58,761 nucleotides of DNA from an uncultured Muribaculaceae bacterium (GCA_910588245.1 CAJUQP010000018.1:1-58761); one strand, 5' to 3'; shown: positions 18,001-27,110, counted from the stretch's first letter. Program-made: numbers and translations. Notes: generated by a model from the sequence alone, not told the origin.

Positions 18001-18790
18001 GTACCTCCCCGTGTTCCCCGGTACCAACTGCGACTATGATATGGCTAAGTCATTCGCGGCAGAGGGTGCGGAAGTCACTACATCAGTGTTCTGCAACCTT
18101 ACGGCTGACGATGTCGAGAAATCTACCTCCGACATGGCTGCCCATATCGATGCCTGCGACATCCTCGCATTCTCGGGAGGTTTCTCCGAAGGTGATGAGC
18201 CCGACGGCAGCGGCAAGTTCATAGCCAGCGTGATCCAGAACGAGAAGGTCAAGTCTGCCATAGAGCGTCTGCAGGCCCGGGGAGGTCTGATACTCGGTAT
18301 CTGCAACGGTTTCCAGGCTCTTGTGAAGTCAGGTCTTCTCCCATTCGGCAAGATAGGCGAGCTTGGCCCGGATTCCCCGACGCTTTTCCACAACGACATC
18401 AACCGTCACATATCGCAGATGGTCACCACGCGTGTGGGCACGGTATCCTCTCCCTGGCTCAAGGGCTTCAGCGAGGGTGATCTCCACACGATCGCCGCTT
18501 CTCACGGTGAGGGTAAGTTTGTGGCGGATTCGGAGCTGGCCGAAACTCTTCACCGCAACGGTCAGATCGCATTCCAGTATGCCGACGCAGAGGGTAATGC
18601 AACGATGACCTCTCCGGCGAACCCCAACGGCTCGACAGAAGCCATCGAGGGCATCATCTCTCCCGACGGTCTTATCCTTGGAAAGATGGGCCATTCCGAA
18701 CGCTACGACGAGGGCCTTATGAAGAATATCCCCGGCAACAAGCGTCAGAACCTTTTCGCCAACGCCGTGGCCTACTTCAGAAAAAAGTGA
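15083..18790 (+). CDS. purL: Phosphoribosylformylglycinamidine synthase, large fused form
   Basis: 1235 residues from the ATG at 15083 (MKPYRIFVEKREPYRVE); the frame extends upstream into purE but that part is not PurL-like. This is the single-chain enzyme: PurS-like N-terminus, two AIRS-like halves (HNHPTEIEPFGGAS near residue 320; GGKDSMSGTF near 775) and a C-terminal class I glutamine amidotransferase with LPVFPGTNCDYD and nucleophile Cys1074 in LGICNGFQAL. It converts FGAR to FGAM. The large form is usual in Gammaproteobacteria, eukaryotes and Bacteroidetes, so purS and purQ are not expected. Confidence 0.97.
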   Translation: MKPYRIFVEKREPYRVETESLRNELNSNLGLNIGSLRLLCVYDLFGFTPELVEKSSYKVFGEPATDTVAGEVDFEGRPYLAVESLPGQFDQRAAAAEECVKLIQPDADIEIRSARLMIFDDTVGEEEMKKIAHYCINAVESRKKDLSVLAAPERAAAKPVPVLEGFRGITAADAPDYCKKMGLAMNGDDLMEVVAYFSKEGRDPNETELRILDTYWSDHCRHTTFTTELTDIKVDDSFASADLEESLRQWHEIRKELGRENKPLCLMDLATIGARYLRKKGLLEDLEQSEENNACSIYVDVDVDGETERWLLQFKNETHNHPTEIEPFGGASTCLGGAIRDPLSGRSYVYQAMRVTGAGDIYLPVSETLEGKLPQRVISLRACAGYSSYGNQIGLATTHVREIYHPDYVAKRLEVGAVVGAVKASDVRRESPAEGDVVLMFGGRTGRDGIGGATGSSKEHTTSSLEECGSEVQKGNAPEERKIARLFRRPEVTRLIKKSNDFGAGGVSVAIGELTDGLDIHLDRVPTKYSGLNTTELAISESQERMSVVVEAKDMEEFMRYCHEENLEVTHVADVTSTGRMRMYYGDKLVADLSREFIDSAGARHFAQATIGTVEPCDPFMHEVKGSGVREKMLSLLADDNVTSQKGLIEHFDSSIGKSTVLMPFGGKTQRTESQVSVQKLPVGNHQTDTASMMAFGFNPYLMSWSPYHGAAYSVVEAVSKAVAAGADFSRMRFSYQEYFERMHTRESWGKPLAALLGTLRMQTELGLASIGGKDSMSGTFAHISVPPTLIAFGVAPVSAHDVISPEFKKEGDFLYIVRHNPLPSLMPDTKQLMENYRMLNRLIKEGTVVAAYALGFGGATEALAKMSFGNRIGADVTVKESDLFNYGNGSILVESKEILELPAFELIGATTGDGKLTVNGESIDIEEAFEANRKRFTAVYPDRSGVEGTARNAVSGPEAITYKGEAKEHPVVYLPVFPGTNCDYDMAKSFAAEGAEVTTSVFCNLTADDVEKSTSDMAAHIDACDILAFSGGFSEGDEPDGSGKFIASVIQNEKVKSAIERLQARGGLILGICNGFQALVKSGLLPFGKIGELGPDSPTLFHNDINRHISQMVTTRVGTVSSPWLKGFSEGDLHTIAASHGEGKFVADSELAETLHRNGQIAFQYADAEGNATMTSPANPNGSTEAIEGIISPDGLILGKMGHSERYDEGLMKNIPGNKRQNLFANAVAYFRKK

Positions 18791-18843
18791 GTGTCTATAT
18801 CTGATTGACCGGAGAGGCCGGCGTGGCCTGACCTCTCTGATCA

Positions 18844-18885
18844 GTCTGAAACCTGATAACTGAAAACGAAAAACAATATACGACA
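18844..18885 (+). repeat. Heptad-periodic spacer before purM
   Basis: Six consecutive 7-nt words (for example GTCTGAA, ACCTGAT, AACTGAA) end exactly at the purM ATG (18886). A-rich, little structure. Same word family as spacers before folD, purD, pyrF and leuB. Confidence 0.5.
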
Positions 18886-19911
18886 ATGGCAAAAAGTTAT
18901 GAAGCTTCAGGCGTGAATCTGGAAGCAGGCTACGAGGTTGTGAGCCGCATAAAGAAACACGTCGCTTCGACGAATATCGCTGGTTGCATGGGCAACATCG
19001 GATCGTTCGGAGGTATGTTCGATCTCGGTTCGCTCGGCTACAGCCATCCCATCCTCGTGAGCGGTACGGACGGCGTGGGTACGAAACTCAAGATCGCCTT
19101 CGCTCTCGACAAGCATGACACAATCGGTGTCGATGCCGTGGCCATGTGTGTGAACGACGTGCTCGCGCAAGGTGCCAAACCTCTTATTTTCCTCGACTAT
19201 GTGGCTGTGGGTAAAAACCACCCGGCAGTTGTAGAGGCTATAGTGGCCGGTGTGGCCGAAGGTTGCCGCCAGGCGGGTTGCGCTCTTGTAGGAGGCGAGA
19301 CCGCGGAGATGCCCGGCATGTATGCCGAGGATGACTACGACATCGCCGGATTCACGGTGGGCGCAGTAGAGAAGGAGCGCCTGATAGACTGCTCAAAGGT
19401 GAAGGCTGGTGATATCCTGGTCGGTATAGCGTCGTCGGGAGTGCATTCCAACGGTTTCAGCCTCGTACGCAAGATTGTAGCTGACGCAGGGCTCGACCTC
19501 AATGCCAAGTATGATGAGACCGGCGACAGGACGCTCGGCGAGATGCTTCTCACTCCTACCAAGATTTATGTGAAGCAGGTGCATAAGGTGCTTGACGAGA
19601 TTGACGTGCACGGTATCGCCCATATAACGGGCGGAGGCTTCGATGAGAATATTCCGCGTATACTATCCGACGGACAGGGTATCGAGATCGAGGAGGGAAG
19701 CTGGGAGATACTTCCGGTGTTCCGTATCCTTGAGAAATATGGCCATGTTCCCCATCGTGAGATGTTCAACATCTTCAATATGGGAATCGGCATGGTTCTC
19801 GCTGTCGACGAGGCCGATGTGGCACGCACGATCGAGATCCTCACGGAAGCCGGAGAGAAGGCGTCTGTGATCGGTAGAATCGTCGAAGGAAAAGGTGTGA
19901 CGATAAAATAA
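18886..19911 (+). CDS. purM: Phosphoribosylformylglycinamidine cyclo-ligase (AIR synthetase)
   Basis: 341 residues, normal length. It closes the imidazole ring: FGAM plus ATP to AIR. The glycine-rich VSGTDGVGTKLKIA, the aspartate-rich DAVAMCVNDVLAQGA, LVGGETAEMPGMY and IASSGVHSNGFSLVRK are all present. Third gene of the operon, 95 nt after purL with a 42-nt heptad spacer directly upstream. Confidence 0.97.
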   Translation: MAKSYEASGVNLEAGYEVVSRIKKHVASTNIAGCMGNIGSFGGMFDLGSLGYSHPILVSGTDGVGTKLKIAFALDKHDTIGVDAVAMCVNDVLAQGAKPLIFLDYVAVGKNHPAVVEAIVAGVAEGCRQAGCALVGGETAEMPGMYAEDDYDIAGFTVGAVEKERLIDCSKVKAGDILVGIASSGVHSNGFSLVRKIVADAGLDLNAKYDETGDRTLGEMLLTPTKIYVKQVHKVLDEIDVHGIAHITGGGFDENIPRILSDGQGIEIEEGSWEILPVFRILEKYGHVPHREMFNIFNMGIGMVLAVDEADVARTIEILTEAGEKASVIGRIVEGKGVTIK

Positions 19912-19922
19912 AGGCATCAGGG

Positions 19923-20507
19923 ATGAAAAGGAAGATAGCGGTTTTCGCAAGTGGCAACGGCACCAATTTCGAGGCGCTTGCCAACGCATGTGCCGATGGC
20001 AGGCTCGACGCCGAGATAGTGCTCTGTGTCACTGACAAGCCTGGTGCTTATGTCGTGGAGCGTGCGCGTCGTCACGATGTGCCGACCATCGAGTTCCGGC
20101 CGAAAGACTTTGCTTCGAAAGCTGAGTTCGAGACCATGCTTGTCAACGAACTGCGCTCCAGAGGTGTGGAGCTGATATGTCTTGCCGGCTACATGCGTAT
20201 TATCGGCGATGTGCTGCTGGAGAATTACGGAGGCCGGATAATCAATATCCATCCTTCGCTTCTTCCCGCATTCCGCGGAGCCGACGCCATAGGTCAGGCT
20301 CTTGAATACGGCGTGAAGGTGTTTGGCGTGACGATTCACTATGTTGACGCCACTCTCGACGGCGGCAAGATCATTTCCCAGGTGGCCGTGGCTTACGATG
20401 GCTCCGACCGCGAGGAACTGGAACCGCTTATCCACGCGCAGGAGCATATCCTCTATCCCCGCACCGTAGCCCGGATACTCGATTCTCTCCCTCATGAAAA
20501 TCAGTGA
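19923..20507 (+). CDS. purN: Phosphoribosylglycinamide formyltransferase
   Basis: 194 residues, 11 nt after purM. It formylates GAR to FGAR using 10-formyl-THF. FASGNGTNFEAL at the N-terminus, the catalytic-loop INIHPSLLPAFRG with Asn/His, and HYVDATLDGGKII with the conserved Asp are intact. The formyl donor can come from FolD encoded three genes later. Its last codons run into an AT-rich heptad spacer. Confidence 0.96.
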   Translation: MKRKIAVFASGNGTNFEALANACADGRLDAEIVLCVTDKPGAYVVERARRHDVPTIEFRPKDFASKAEFETMLVNELRSRGVELICLAGYMRIIGDVLLENYGGRIINIHPSLLPAFRGADAIGQALEYGVKVFGVTIHYVDATLDGGKIISQVAVAYDGSDREELEPLIHAQEHILYPRTVARILDSLPHENQ

Positions 20508-20563
20508 TTTGAAATCAGTGATTTTGGGAAAACCGCAAATTTCAAATTACAAATCATTAAATA
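20499..20563 (+). repeat. Heptad-periodic spacer between purN and purH
   Basis: AATCAGT recurs 14 nt apart (20499 and 20513) with seven-base GATTTGA and GATTTTG between and after, then CAAATTT, CAAATTA and CAAATCA follow at 7-nt intervals (20536, 20543, 20550). The array starts inside the last purN codons. Confidence 0.5.
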
Positions 20564-20590
20564 ACAGAAACCCTCAACTTTATATAATAA

Positions 20591-22120
20591 ATGAGAGCTT
20601 TAATCAGCGTAAGCGACAAGACTGGGGTGGTGGAGTTCGCCACTGCCCTCAAGAACCTCGGTTGGGAACTCATCGCCACCGGCGGCACATTGAAGGTGCT
20701 CCGCGGCTCCGATCTGGAGGTGCTTGACATACAGGATGTGACAGGATTCCCCGAAATTTGCGAGGGGCGTGTGAAAACGCTCCATCCGAAAGTGCACGGC
20801 GGACTTCTCGCACGCCGAGACAGCGCCGACCACATGGCGCAGCTTGCCGAAAACGGCATCACGACCATCGAGATGGTCTGCGTGAATCTCTATCCTTTCG
20901 AGGCAACTATCGCCAAAGAGGGCGTGACGATGGAAGATGCCGTGGAGAATATCGACATAGGCGGTCCGTCGATGCTTCGCAGCGCCGCCAAGAACTTCCG
21001 CGATGTGACAGTCGTATGTGATCCCTCCGATTATGCCGGGATTATCGAGGAGATAGCAGCCAATGGCAATACATTGCCGGAGACACGACTGAAACTCTCC
21101 GCGAAGGCTTATACCCACACGGCCCTCTACGACAGCCATATCGCTACCTATATGCGTAAGGCTGCCGGTCTCGACGAGAAACTGTTCCTCTCATTCGATG
21201 CTATCCAGACACTCCGCTACGGTGAGAACCCTCATCAGGCAGCCGCTTTCTACCGTGCGCCTCAGGAGGTGTCTTATTCGGTGGCCCATGCGCGCCAGCT
21301 CGGAGGGAAGGAGCTCAGCTACAATAATATCCAGGATGCGAACGCAGCCCTTAATATCGTCAGGGAGTTCAGCGAACCCTTCTGTGTGGCACTGAAACAT
21401 ATGAATCCCTGCGGGGCAGGCATCGGGAAAGATCTTCTCGAGGCATGGACACGCGCTTACGAGGCTGATAAAGTCAGCATCTATGGCGGTATCGTGGCGA
21501 TGAACCGTCCGCTCACGGCTGAGGTAGCCCGCCAGATGAAGCCGATCTTCCTTGAGATCGTCATGGCTCCCTCTTTCGAGCCGGAGGCTCTGGAAGTGCT
21601 CGCTTCCAAGAAGAATCTTCGTCTCCTTGAAGTGACTATGGACAATGTGAAGGCTCCTCAGAAACAGTATGTAAGTGTCAACGGCGGGATGCTCGTGCAG
21701 GATGCCGACACTGAGTGCAAGGAGATAACAGCCGACATGTGTGTGACCGAACGCAAGCCGACCGAGCAGGAGCTTAAGGAGCTCGATTTCGGCTGGAAGA
21801 TCGTGAAGCATGTCAAGAGCAACGCTATAGTTGTTGTCAAAGATGAGGCTACAGCCGGAGTCGGAGCCGGACAGATGAACCGTGTGGGCTCAGCTCAGAT
21901 AGCGCTTGAGGAGGCCAAGGCAGCCGGTATCACGGAAGGTCTTGTGCTCGCTTCCGATGGTTTCCTTCCTTTTGGCGACACCGTGGAGCTCGCTTCGAAA
22001 TACGGGGTGACAGCCATTGTACAGCCCGGCGGAAGTATCCGCGACGAGGATTCGATACGTGTTGCCAATGAGAAGGGCATAACCATGCTTTTCACCGGAA
22101 TGCGTCATTTCAAACATTGA
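20591..22120 (+). CDS. purH: Bifunctional AICAR formyltransferase / IMP cyclohydrolase
   Basis: 509 residues; performs the last two steps to IMP. The N-terminal MGS-like cyclohydrolase domain opens RALISVSDKTGVVEFA and contains GGTLKVL and GRVKTLHPKVHGGLLARR; the formyltransferase part has RYGENPHQAAAF, ALKHMNPCGAGIG (catalytic Lys/His) and GAGQMNRVGSAQIA. 83 nt after purN. Confidence 0.97.
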   Translation: MRALISVSDKTGVVEFATALKNLGWELIATGGTLKVLRGSDLEVLDIQDVTGFPEICEGRVKTLHPKVHGGLLARRDSADHMAQLAENGITTIEMVCVNLYPFEATIAKEGVTMEDAVENIDIGGPSMLRSAAKNFRDVTVVCDPSDYAGIIEEIAANGNTLPETRLKLSAKAYTHTALYDSHIATYMRKAAGLDEKLFLSFDAIQTLRYGENPHQAAAFYRAPQEVSYSVAHARQLGGKELSYNNIQDANAALNIVREFSEPFCVALKHMNPCGAGIGKDLLEAWTRAYEADKVSIYGGIVAMNRPLTAEVARQMKPIFLEIVMAPSFEPEALEVLASKKNLRLLEVTMDNVKAPQKQYVSVNGGMLVQDADTECKEITADMCVTERKPTEQELKELDFGWKIVKHVKSNAIVVVKDEATAGVGAGQMNRVGSAQIALEEAKAAGITEGLVLASDGFLPFGDTVELASKYGVTAIVQPGGSIRDEDSIRVANEKGITMLFTGMRHFKH

Positions 22121-22131
22121 CAGTAGGCTGG

Positions 22132-22172
22132 TTGACAACGGAAAACGGACAACAGAAAACGGACAACGATAT
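22132..22172 (+). repeat. Heptad-periodic spacer before purD
   Basis: Five 7-nt words (TTGACAA, CGGAAAA, CGGACAA, CAGAAAA, CGGACAA) between 22132 and 22166 followed by six bases and the purD ATG at 22173. Confidence 0.5.
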
Positions 22173-23429
22173 ATGGATAAGAAAGTGCTTGTAGTGGGTG
22201 GCGGCGGTCGCTGCCATGCCATCGTAAAGGCTCTGAAACGTTCGCCGAGGGTGGGGAAGATTTTCTGCGCCCCCGGCAACGCCGGAATAGCTGAAGACGC
22301 AGAATGTGTGGCCATAGGCGTGGAGGATGTCGACGCTCTCGTGAAATTTGTCGGGGAGAACGGCATCGACATGACCGTGGTCGGCCCTGAAGCGGCACTT
22401 GCTGCCGGACTTGTCGATGCTCTTGAGGCCGCAGGCCACAAGGCGTTCGGACCTACGAAAGCTGCTGCCCGCATAGAGAGCAGCAAGGAATTTGCCAAGC
22501 AGATAATGAAACGTCATGGTGTGCCTACTGCCGGTTATGAGGCGTTCGACGATTTTGACGCCGCATGGGAGTATGTTAAAAACCGTCCATTGCCGGCCGT
22601 CATCAAGTATGACGGCCTGGCCGCAGGCAAAGGCGTCGTGGTGGCATTGTCCTATGAGGAGGCCGAGGCTGCCTTGCGCGACATGCTTCTTGACGCCAGT
22701 TTCGGCAAAGGCCGTGTCGTTGTGGAGGATTTTCTCGACGGGCCTGAATTCTCGTTCATGTGTGTGGTGTCAGGCCGTAAGGTCTATCCGCTCGCGATGG
22801 CTCAGGATCATAAGCGTGCCTACGATGGCGACAAAGGTCCGAACACCGGGGGCATGGGTGCCTATTCTCCTGTGCCTTTTGTCACAGAGGAGGTGCGCGC
22901 CACGGCTTTGCGCGACATTATGCAGCGCACGGCCGACGCAATGGCAGACGAGGGCGTACCGTTCAAGGGGGTTCTCTATGGTGGTCTTATTCTCACGGCT
23001 GATGGCCCGAAGGTGATAGAGTTCAATGCCCGTTTCGGCGATCCCGAGACAGAGGTTGTGCTCCCGCGCCTGAAGAGCGATTTTTACGATCTGGTGGAAG
23101 CCGCTGTCGACGGCAGGGATTGCGCGACCGAATGGAGTCCCGAGGCATATCTGGGTGTCGTGCTCGCTTCCAAGGGATACCCCGGCTCGTATAAGAAAGG
23201 AGTTGAGATCAAGGGCCTTGACAAGGTCGATGCGGAAGTGTACCATATGGGTACGAAACGCGACGGCGACAGAATCCTGACCGCCGGCGGACGCGTGCTT
23301 ATGGTTGTTGGCAAAGGGAAGAACATCGCCGAGGCCAACGAGGCTGCGAAAGCCGAGATCTCCAAGATTGACTGTCCTGAGCTCTTCCACCGCACCGACA
23401 TAGGGAAAGCAAGCCTGAATCAATTATAA
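22173..23429 (+). CDS. purD: Phosphoribosylamine-glycine ligase (GAR synthetase)
   Basis: 418 residues, usual length. It joins phosphoribosylamine and glycine with ATP. ATP-grasp signatures are intact: VIKYDGLAAGKGVVVA, GPNTGGMGAYSPVP and EFNARFGDPETEVVLPRL. Odd: the N-terminal GGGGREH signature of the family reads GGGGRCH here (codon TGC near residue 15), replacing a normally conserved Glu. Everything else looks functional. Confidence 0.96.
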   Translation: MDKKVLVVGGGGRCHAIVKALKRSPRVGKIFCAPGNAGIAEDAECVAIGVEDVDALVKFVGENGIDMTVVGPEAALAAGLVDALEAAGHKAFGPTKAAARIESSKEFAKQIMKRHGVPTAGYEAFDDFDAAWEYVKNRPLPAVIKYDGLAAGKGVVVALSYEEAEAALRDMLLDASFGKGRVVVEDFLDGPEFSFMCVVSGRKVYPLAMAQDHKRAYDGDKGPNTGGMGAYSPVPFVTEEVRATALRDIMQRTADAMADEGVPFKGVLYGGLILTADGPKVIEFNARFGDPETEVVLPRLKSDFYDLVEAAVDGRDCATEWSPEAYLGVVLASKGYPGSYKKGVEIKGLDKVDAEVYHMGTKRDGDRILTAGGRVLMVVGKGKNIAEANEAAKAEISKIDCPELFHRTDIGKASLNQL

Positions 23430-23456
23430 ATTGGGAATTTTGAATCAGTAATAGAA
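23422..23456 (+). repeat. Heptad-periodic spacer after purD
   Basis: Five words each beginning AAT (AATTATA, AATTGGG, AATTTTG, AATCAGT, AATAGAA) at exact 7-nt steps, overlapping the end of purD. Between this and the next array (23457-23515) nothing is recognised. Confidence 0.45.
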
Positions 23457-23515
23457 TTCGGAAATCCTACATGGACGTTGAAGACTCTCTGAGCCGCACT
23501 GAAACAACTCGGAAT

Positions 23516-23549
23516 AACTGAAAACTGAAAAACGGACAATATACAACCG
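23516..23549 (+). repeat. Heptad-periodic spacer before folD
   Basis: AACTGAA at 23516 and 23523, then AAACGGA and CAATATA, ending six bases before the folD ATG at 23550. Confidence 0.45.
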
Positions 23550-24413
23550 ATGACTATAAGCGGAACACAATTAGCGAAAGAACTGAAAAATGCCGTGGCT
23601 GCCCAGGTGGCCGAGGTAAAGGAGAAATACGGACGCGCACCCCATCTTGTGGTGATTCTCGTAGGTGAGGATCCCGCGAGCCAGTCATACGTGAAGGGTA
23701 AGGGTCGCGATGCCGAGGAGGTTGGCTTCAAAAGCACCACCATCCGCCGGCCTGCCGACATCACCGAGGAGGAGCTCCTCGGCATGATCGCCGAACTCAA
23801 TGCCGACGACACTGTCGACGGTGTGCTCGTGCAGCTCCCTCTTCCCAAGCATATAGATGAGGATAAGGTGATCGAGGCTATCGCCAAGGAGAAGGATGTC
23901 GACGGTTTCCATCCCGGCAATGTCGCTTCTCTATGGCAGAAGCTCCCGTGCACCCTTCCGTGCACTCCCAAGGGTATCATCAAGCTGCTCGACAAGGCCG
24001 GTGTGGAGATCGAGGGTAAGAAGGCTGTTGTCATAGGCCGCAGTAATATCGTGGGCCTCCCCGCGGCAAAACTGCTCCTTGACCGCAACGCTACCGTGAC
24101 CATGGCCCACAGCCGGACGAAAGACCTTGCCAAAGTCACGTCGGAGGCCGATATCCTCGTGGTGGCCATCGGCCGTCCGTGGTTTGTCACTGCCGACATG
24201 GTCGGAGAGGGCGCCGCGGTGATCGATGTGGGCGTGAACCGTGATCCGGAGACTGGCAAGCTATGCGGTGATGTCGATTTCGAGCCCGTCAGCCGGAAGG
24301 CGTCGGTCATTACTCCCGTGCCTGGAGGCGTAGGGCCCATGACCCGCGCTTGCCTGATGGAGAACACCCTTGAGTGCTTCATCCGCAAGATGGAGAAGAG
24401 CGCAGGCAAATGA
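23550..24413 (+). CDS. folD: Methylenetetrahydrofolate dehydrogenase / cyclohydrolase
   Basis: 287 residues, normal length. It produces 10-formyl-THF, the cofactor of PurN and PurH in the same operon. Signatures: VGEDPASQSYVKGKGRDAEEVGF (conserved YVKGK lysine; written here in two overlapping parts, VGEDPASQSYV and YVKGKGRDAEEVGF), VQLPLPKHID, DVDGFHP, and the NADP-binding VVIGRSNIVGLPAAKLL. Its place among purine genes is a functional fit. Confidence 0.97.
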   Translation: MTISGTQLAKELKNAVAAQVAEVKEKYGRAPHLVVILVGEDPASQSYVKGKGRDAEEVGFKSTTIRRPADITEEELLGMIAELNADDTVDGVLVQLPLPKHIDEDKVIEAIAKEKDVDGFHPGNVASLWQKLPCTLPCTPKGIIKLLDKAGVEIEGKKAVVIGRSNIVGLPAAKLLLDRNATVTMAHSRTKDLAKVTSEADILVVAIGRPWFVTADMVGEGAAVIDVGVNRDPETGKLCGDVDFEPVSRKASVITPVPGGVGPMTRACLMENTLECFIRKMEKSAGK

Positions 24414-24468
24414 TCTTTATTATGAAAGCCGGACGTGCAGGGGCGCGTCCCAACAACAATAACAGACT

Positions 24469-25767
24469 ATGGTAGAAAGATACGGAAGAGACGTGATGCG
24501 CAACGTCTGGACTGAGGAAAATAAATTCCGCGCATATCTTAAAGTGGAGCTCCTGGCCGCGGAGGCCTGGAGCGAGCTTGGCGTTGTGCCCCGTGAGGAC
24601 GTTGAGAAGCTCAACAGAGACGCTACATTCAATATAGACCGAATCAAGGAGATCGAGCTGCAGACACGCCACGATGTAGTGGCGTTCACCCGCACGGTCA
24701 GCGAGTCGCTCGGCGAGGAGAGGAAGTGGGTGCACTACGGTCTTACCTCCACCGATGTGGTCGACACTGCTAACGGCTATCTTTTCAAGCAGGCCAACGA
24801 GATCCTTCTTAAGGATATCGAGGAATATATCGAGATGCTCGGCAAGCAGGCTCTCCGCTTCAAGAATCTTCCATGCATAGGCCGTACACACGGTATCCAT
24901 GCCGACATTACGTGCTTCGGTCTGAAGTGGGTGCTTTGGCGTGCTGAGATGCAACGCAACCTTGAGCGTTTCAAGGAAGCTGCCAAAGGCGTGGAGGTAG
25001 GCAAGATCAGTGGTGCAGTTGGTAATTTTGCCAACATCCCTCCCTTCGTGCAGGACTTTGTATGCGGTAAACTCGGTATCGCCAGCTCCGATATCAGCAC
25101 ACAGGTGATACAGCGTGACCGCCACGCATACTATATGGCTACCCTCGCCCTCATCGGCGCGAGCCTGGAGCAGATGGCCCTTGAGGTGCGCAATCTCCAG
25201 CGCACGGAGGTGCATGAGGTTGAAGAGGCGTTTGGCAAAGGCCAGAAAGGTTCGTCGGCAATGCCTCACAAGCGTAATCCGGTCAGCAGCGAGAATATCT
25301 GCGGCTGCGCGCGCGTGCTCCGCGGATACATGGCCACCGCTTATGAGAACGTGGCCCTCTGGCACGAGCGTGACATCTCCCACTCGGCCACTGAGCGTAT
25401 CATTATGCCCGACGCCACAATCCTTCTCGACTACATGCTCAACCGCATGAAGGGAATTCTTGAGAACATCGTTGTGTTTGAAGACCAGATGATGGCCAAC
25501 ATCTACCGCACCAACGGTGTGATATTCGCGCAGCGTGTGATGAATGCCCTTATCGACAAGGGCTTCGTTCGCGAGAAGGCTTATGACACCGTGCAGCCGA
25601 TAGCCATGAAAGCCATGAGTGTCGGCGCATCCTATCAGGATCTTCTCAAGCAGGATCCGACGGTGATGGGAGCGCTTACGGAGGAAGAGCTCGACAACTG
25701 CTTCACTCTGGACTACTATTTCAAGAATGTGGATTATATTTACAAACGCAATAAATTGGAAGAATAA
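24469..25767 (+). CDS. purB: Adenylosuccinate lyase
   Basis: 432 residues. It acts twice: SAICAR to AICAR and adenylosuccinate to AMP. Superfamily signatures are clear: HYGLTSTDVVDTAN, the catalytic GRTHGIHADI and the mobile-loop GSSAMPHKRNPVSSENI with the catalytic Ser. The last base of its stop codon is the first base of purA, so translation is coupled. Confidence 0.97.
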   Translation: MVERYGRDVMRNVWTEENKFRAYLKVELLAAEAWSELGVVPREDVEKLNRDATFNIDRIKEIELQTRHDVVAFTRTVSESLGEERKWVHYGLTSTDVVDTANGYLFKQANEILLKDIEEYIEMLGKQALRFKNLPCIGRTHGIHADITCFGLKWVLWRAEMQRNLERFKEAAKGVEVGKISGAVGNFANIPPFVQDFVCGKLGIASSDISTQVIQRDRHAYYMATLALIGASLEQMALEVRNLQRTEVHEVEEAFGKGQKGSSAMPHKRNPVSSENICGCARVLRGYMATAYENVALWHERDISHSATERIIMPDATILLDYMLNRMKGILENIVVFEDQMMANIYRTNGVIFAQRVMNALIDKGFVREKAYDTVQPIAMKAMSVGASYQDLLKQDPTVMGALTEEELDNCFTLDYYFKNVDYIYKRNKLEE

Positions 25768-27059
25768 TGTCGGAAAGATTAGTAGTCATCGGCTCCCAGT
25801 GGGGCGATGAGGGAAAAGGAAAGATTACCGACTATTTCGCATGCCGCGCCGACATGGTGGTCCGCTACCAGGGAGGCAACAATGCCGGCCACAGCGTGAT
25901 GTTCAACGGCCATAAGTATTCGCTGCAGAGCATCCCCTCCGGCATCTTCAACCCCGCCACTGTCAACGTGATGGGCAACGGCATGGTCGTCAATCCCGAG
26001 TCGGTGCTCGTGGAGCTCCAGAAACTTCACGATCAGGGAATCACGGACTATCAGCTCTTCATCTCCGACCGCGCCGCCATGGTTATGCCCTGGCACAGCG
26101 CGCTCGACGGCGCTTATGAGAATCTCAAGGGGGGAAAGCTCATCGGCACTACCAAGAAGGGTATAGGTCCGGCCTACTGCGATAAATACAGCCGTGTAGG
26201 TCTCCGTATGGGCGACCTGCTTGAGCCGGAATATTTCGCGGAGCGTCTGCAGGGGGCTCTCGACCAGAAAAACCTGGAACTCGAGACCCTCGGACTGCCG
26301 AAATACGATTTTCAGGAGGTCTACGACCGCTACATGGAGATCGCGAAGATTCTCGGGCCTCGCATTGTCGACACATCCGACCTTATCAACAAGGCTCTGC
26401 TGAGCGACAAGAAGATCCTTTTCGAGGGAGCCCAGGGTATGATGCTCTGTATTGACCACGGCACATATCCTTTCGTAACATCCTCCACGCCGTCGTCGGC
26501 GAGTGTGCCGGTCGGGGCCGGAATCTCCCCGAAATGGATCGACAACGTGGTAGGCGTGGCAAAGGCATATTGTACCCGCGTGGGTGAGGGCCCTTTCCCC
26601 ACGGAACTATTCGATGAGATCTCGCATGAGATCCGTGAGCGTGGTCATGAGTATGGCACAGTCACAGGCCGTCCGCGCCGTGTGGGTTGGTTTGATGCCG
26701 TCGTGGCCCGCTACACGAGCCGCCTCGCAGGTATCGATAACTGGGCACTCATGCTCTTCGATGTGCTGTCAGGCCTTGACAAAGTGAGGATCTGCACGCA
26801 CTACGAACTCGACGGCAAGGTGATCGACACGCCCCCGTCAACGATATCGAAGCTTGCGCGCTGCAAACCTGTCTATGTGGAACTCGACGGCTGGAAAGAG
26901 GATATTACAGGAGTAAAGTCGTTCGACGAGCTCCCTGACAATGCCAAGGCCTATGTCCGCAAGATTGAGGAGCTGACAGGTGTCCCCGTAGGGGTCATCT
27001 CCGTAGGTCCTGACCGCACGCAGACCATACTTATCTCCGAGAAACTGAAAAATTTCTGA
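25767..27059 (+). CDS. purA: Adenylosuccinate synthetase
   Basis: 430 residues, overlapping purB by one base. First committed step from IMP to AMP, using GTP and aspartate. The N-terminal P-loop VIGSQWGDEGKGKITDYFA (catalytic Asp and Lys), GGNNAGHSV (catalytic His), GTTKKGIGPAY and TGRPRRVGWFDAV are all intact. Confidence 0.98.
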   Translation: MSERLVVIGSQWGDEGKGKITDYFACRADMVVRYQGGNNAGHSVMFNGHKYSLQSIPSGIFNPATVNVMGNGMVVNPESVLVELQKLHDQGITDYQLFISDRAAMVMPWHSALDGAYENLKGGKLIGTTKKGIGPAYCDKYSRVGLRMGDLLEPEYFAERLQGALDQKNLELETLGLPKYDFQEVYDRYMEIAKILGPRIVDTSDLINKALLSDKKILFEGAQGMMLCIDHGTYPFVTSSTPSSASVPVGAGISPKWIDNVVGVAKAYCTRVGEGPFPTELFDEISHEIRERGHEYGTVTGRPRRVGWFDAVVARYTSRLAGIDNWALMLFDVLSGLDKVRICTHYELDGKVIDTPPSTISKLARCKPVYVELDGWKEDITGVKSFDELPDNAKAYVRKIEELTGVPVGVISVGPDRTQTILISEKLKNF

Positions 27060-27071
27060 GGAATGAAGGAA

Positions 27072-27106
27072 GACTTCATTGAATCTTCAACCTTTTAACC
27101 GTTAAC
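27072..27106 (+). repeat. Heptad-periodic spacer before guaB
   Basis: GACTTCA, TTGAATC, TTCAACC, TTTTAAC and CGTTAAC follow one another in 7-nt steps, four bases short of the guaB ATG at 27111. Confidence 0.45.
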
Positions 27107-27110
27107 TCAT

